From Alphaproteobacteria bacterium (GTDB lineage Bacteria > Pseudomonadota > Alphaproteobacteria > Micavibrionales > Micavibrionaceae): DNA of 5,035 nt. Shown here piece by piece: positions 4,916 to 5,035 of this stretch. The stretch lies in the NCBI GenBank assembly GCA_020442505.1, contig JAGRJZ010000118.1, positions 1 to 5,035 on the forward strand. Reading direction: 5' to 3'. The position numbers and the translations under genes are program-made. The number at the start of each line of letters is the position of its first letter. Positions within the stretch are counted from its first letter, which is position 1. The notes beneath the pieces are model-generated. The model worked only from the letters and a program-made list of their open reading frames with translations. It did no database searches and had not been told where the DNA came from.

Positions 4916-5035
4916 AGTTCCTCGATCCGCAGTAAATAGCCCTTTCCCCGGACGGTCTGCAAATAACGGGTGGCGTCGCCGTCTGTTTCCAGTTTTTTGC
5001 GCAGGCGGGTGACCTGGACGTCGATCGTACGCTCG
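4912..5035 (-). CDS. OmpR-family response regulator, C-terminal fragment (cut by window edge)
   Basis: The last 40 codons and stop of a DNA-binding response regulator are present, preceded by one base of a split codon. The fragment begins ERTIDVQVTRLRKKLE and continues to RYLQTVRGKGYLL, which is the recognition helix and C-terminal hairpin of the OmpR/PhoB winged helix. The IDVQVTRLRxKxE and RYLQTVRGxGY pattern is typical of the OmpR/CenR-like group. The receiver domain lies outside the window. Its TGA overlaps the kinase ATG, so the two form a regulator-kinase operon and almost certainly a cognate pair. Confidence 0.93.
   Translation of the reverse strand, partial: ERTIDVQVTRLRKKLETDGDATRYLQTVRGKGYLLRIEEL

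Overview
The window fits an alphaproteobacterial chromosome, probably a free-living or environmental lineage with about 55-60% GC in its core genes. Three things point there: a CdnL/CarD-type RNA polymerase regulator of alphaproteobacterial length and sequence, a carA gene divergent from a GatB/YqeY-domain gene, and an EnvZ/OmpR-like two-component pair. This assignment rests on recalled family knowledge, not on a search.

Layout. Reading the minus strand from about 2158 down to 1, there is a carbamoyl-phosphate synthase locus: complete carA (1004-2158), then two small accessory genes, then the first codons of carB (1-62, cut by the window edge). The accessory genes are a GxxExxY / PD-(D/E)XK-like protein (570-1007) and a small nucleoside 2-deoxyribosyltransferase-like protein (75-461). 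Both are bracketed, in inverted orientation, by copies of one repeat family built from 9-base units (ACCACAGAG and variants). Parts of both reading frames are made from this repeat. The accessory block is poorer in GC (about 40% and 50% by hand count) than carA (about 59%), so it looks like material inserted into the carA-carB interval. A different repeat, four tandem 7-mers, sits in frame inside carA between its two domains.

On the plus strand, a GTG-started GatB/YqeY-domain gene (2229-2693) diverges from carA across 70 bases that hold a perfect 8-base inverted repeat next to the carA start. A 274-base non-coding stretch follows, then carD/cdnL (2968-3489), which ends at a strong UUCG-loop terminator (3509-3539). 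That terminator lies between convergent genes and can serve both.

The right third is a minus-strand two-component operon: the last 40 codons of an OmpR-family response regulator (4912-5034) overlapping by ATGA the start of a full EnvZ-like sensor kinase (3557-4915).

Functionally, carA and carB supply carbamoyl phosphate for pyrimidine and arginine synthesis, and the two accessory genes are placed to be read on the same transcript. No complete transposase, CRISPR array, tRNA or rRNA is visible. The most unusual content is the repeat-bounded accessory cassettes within the car locus and the repeat-derived peptides in three of its proteins.
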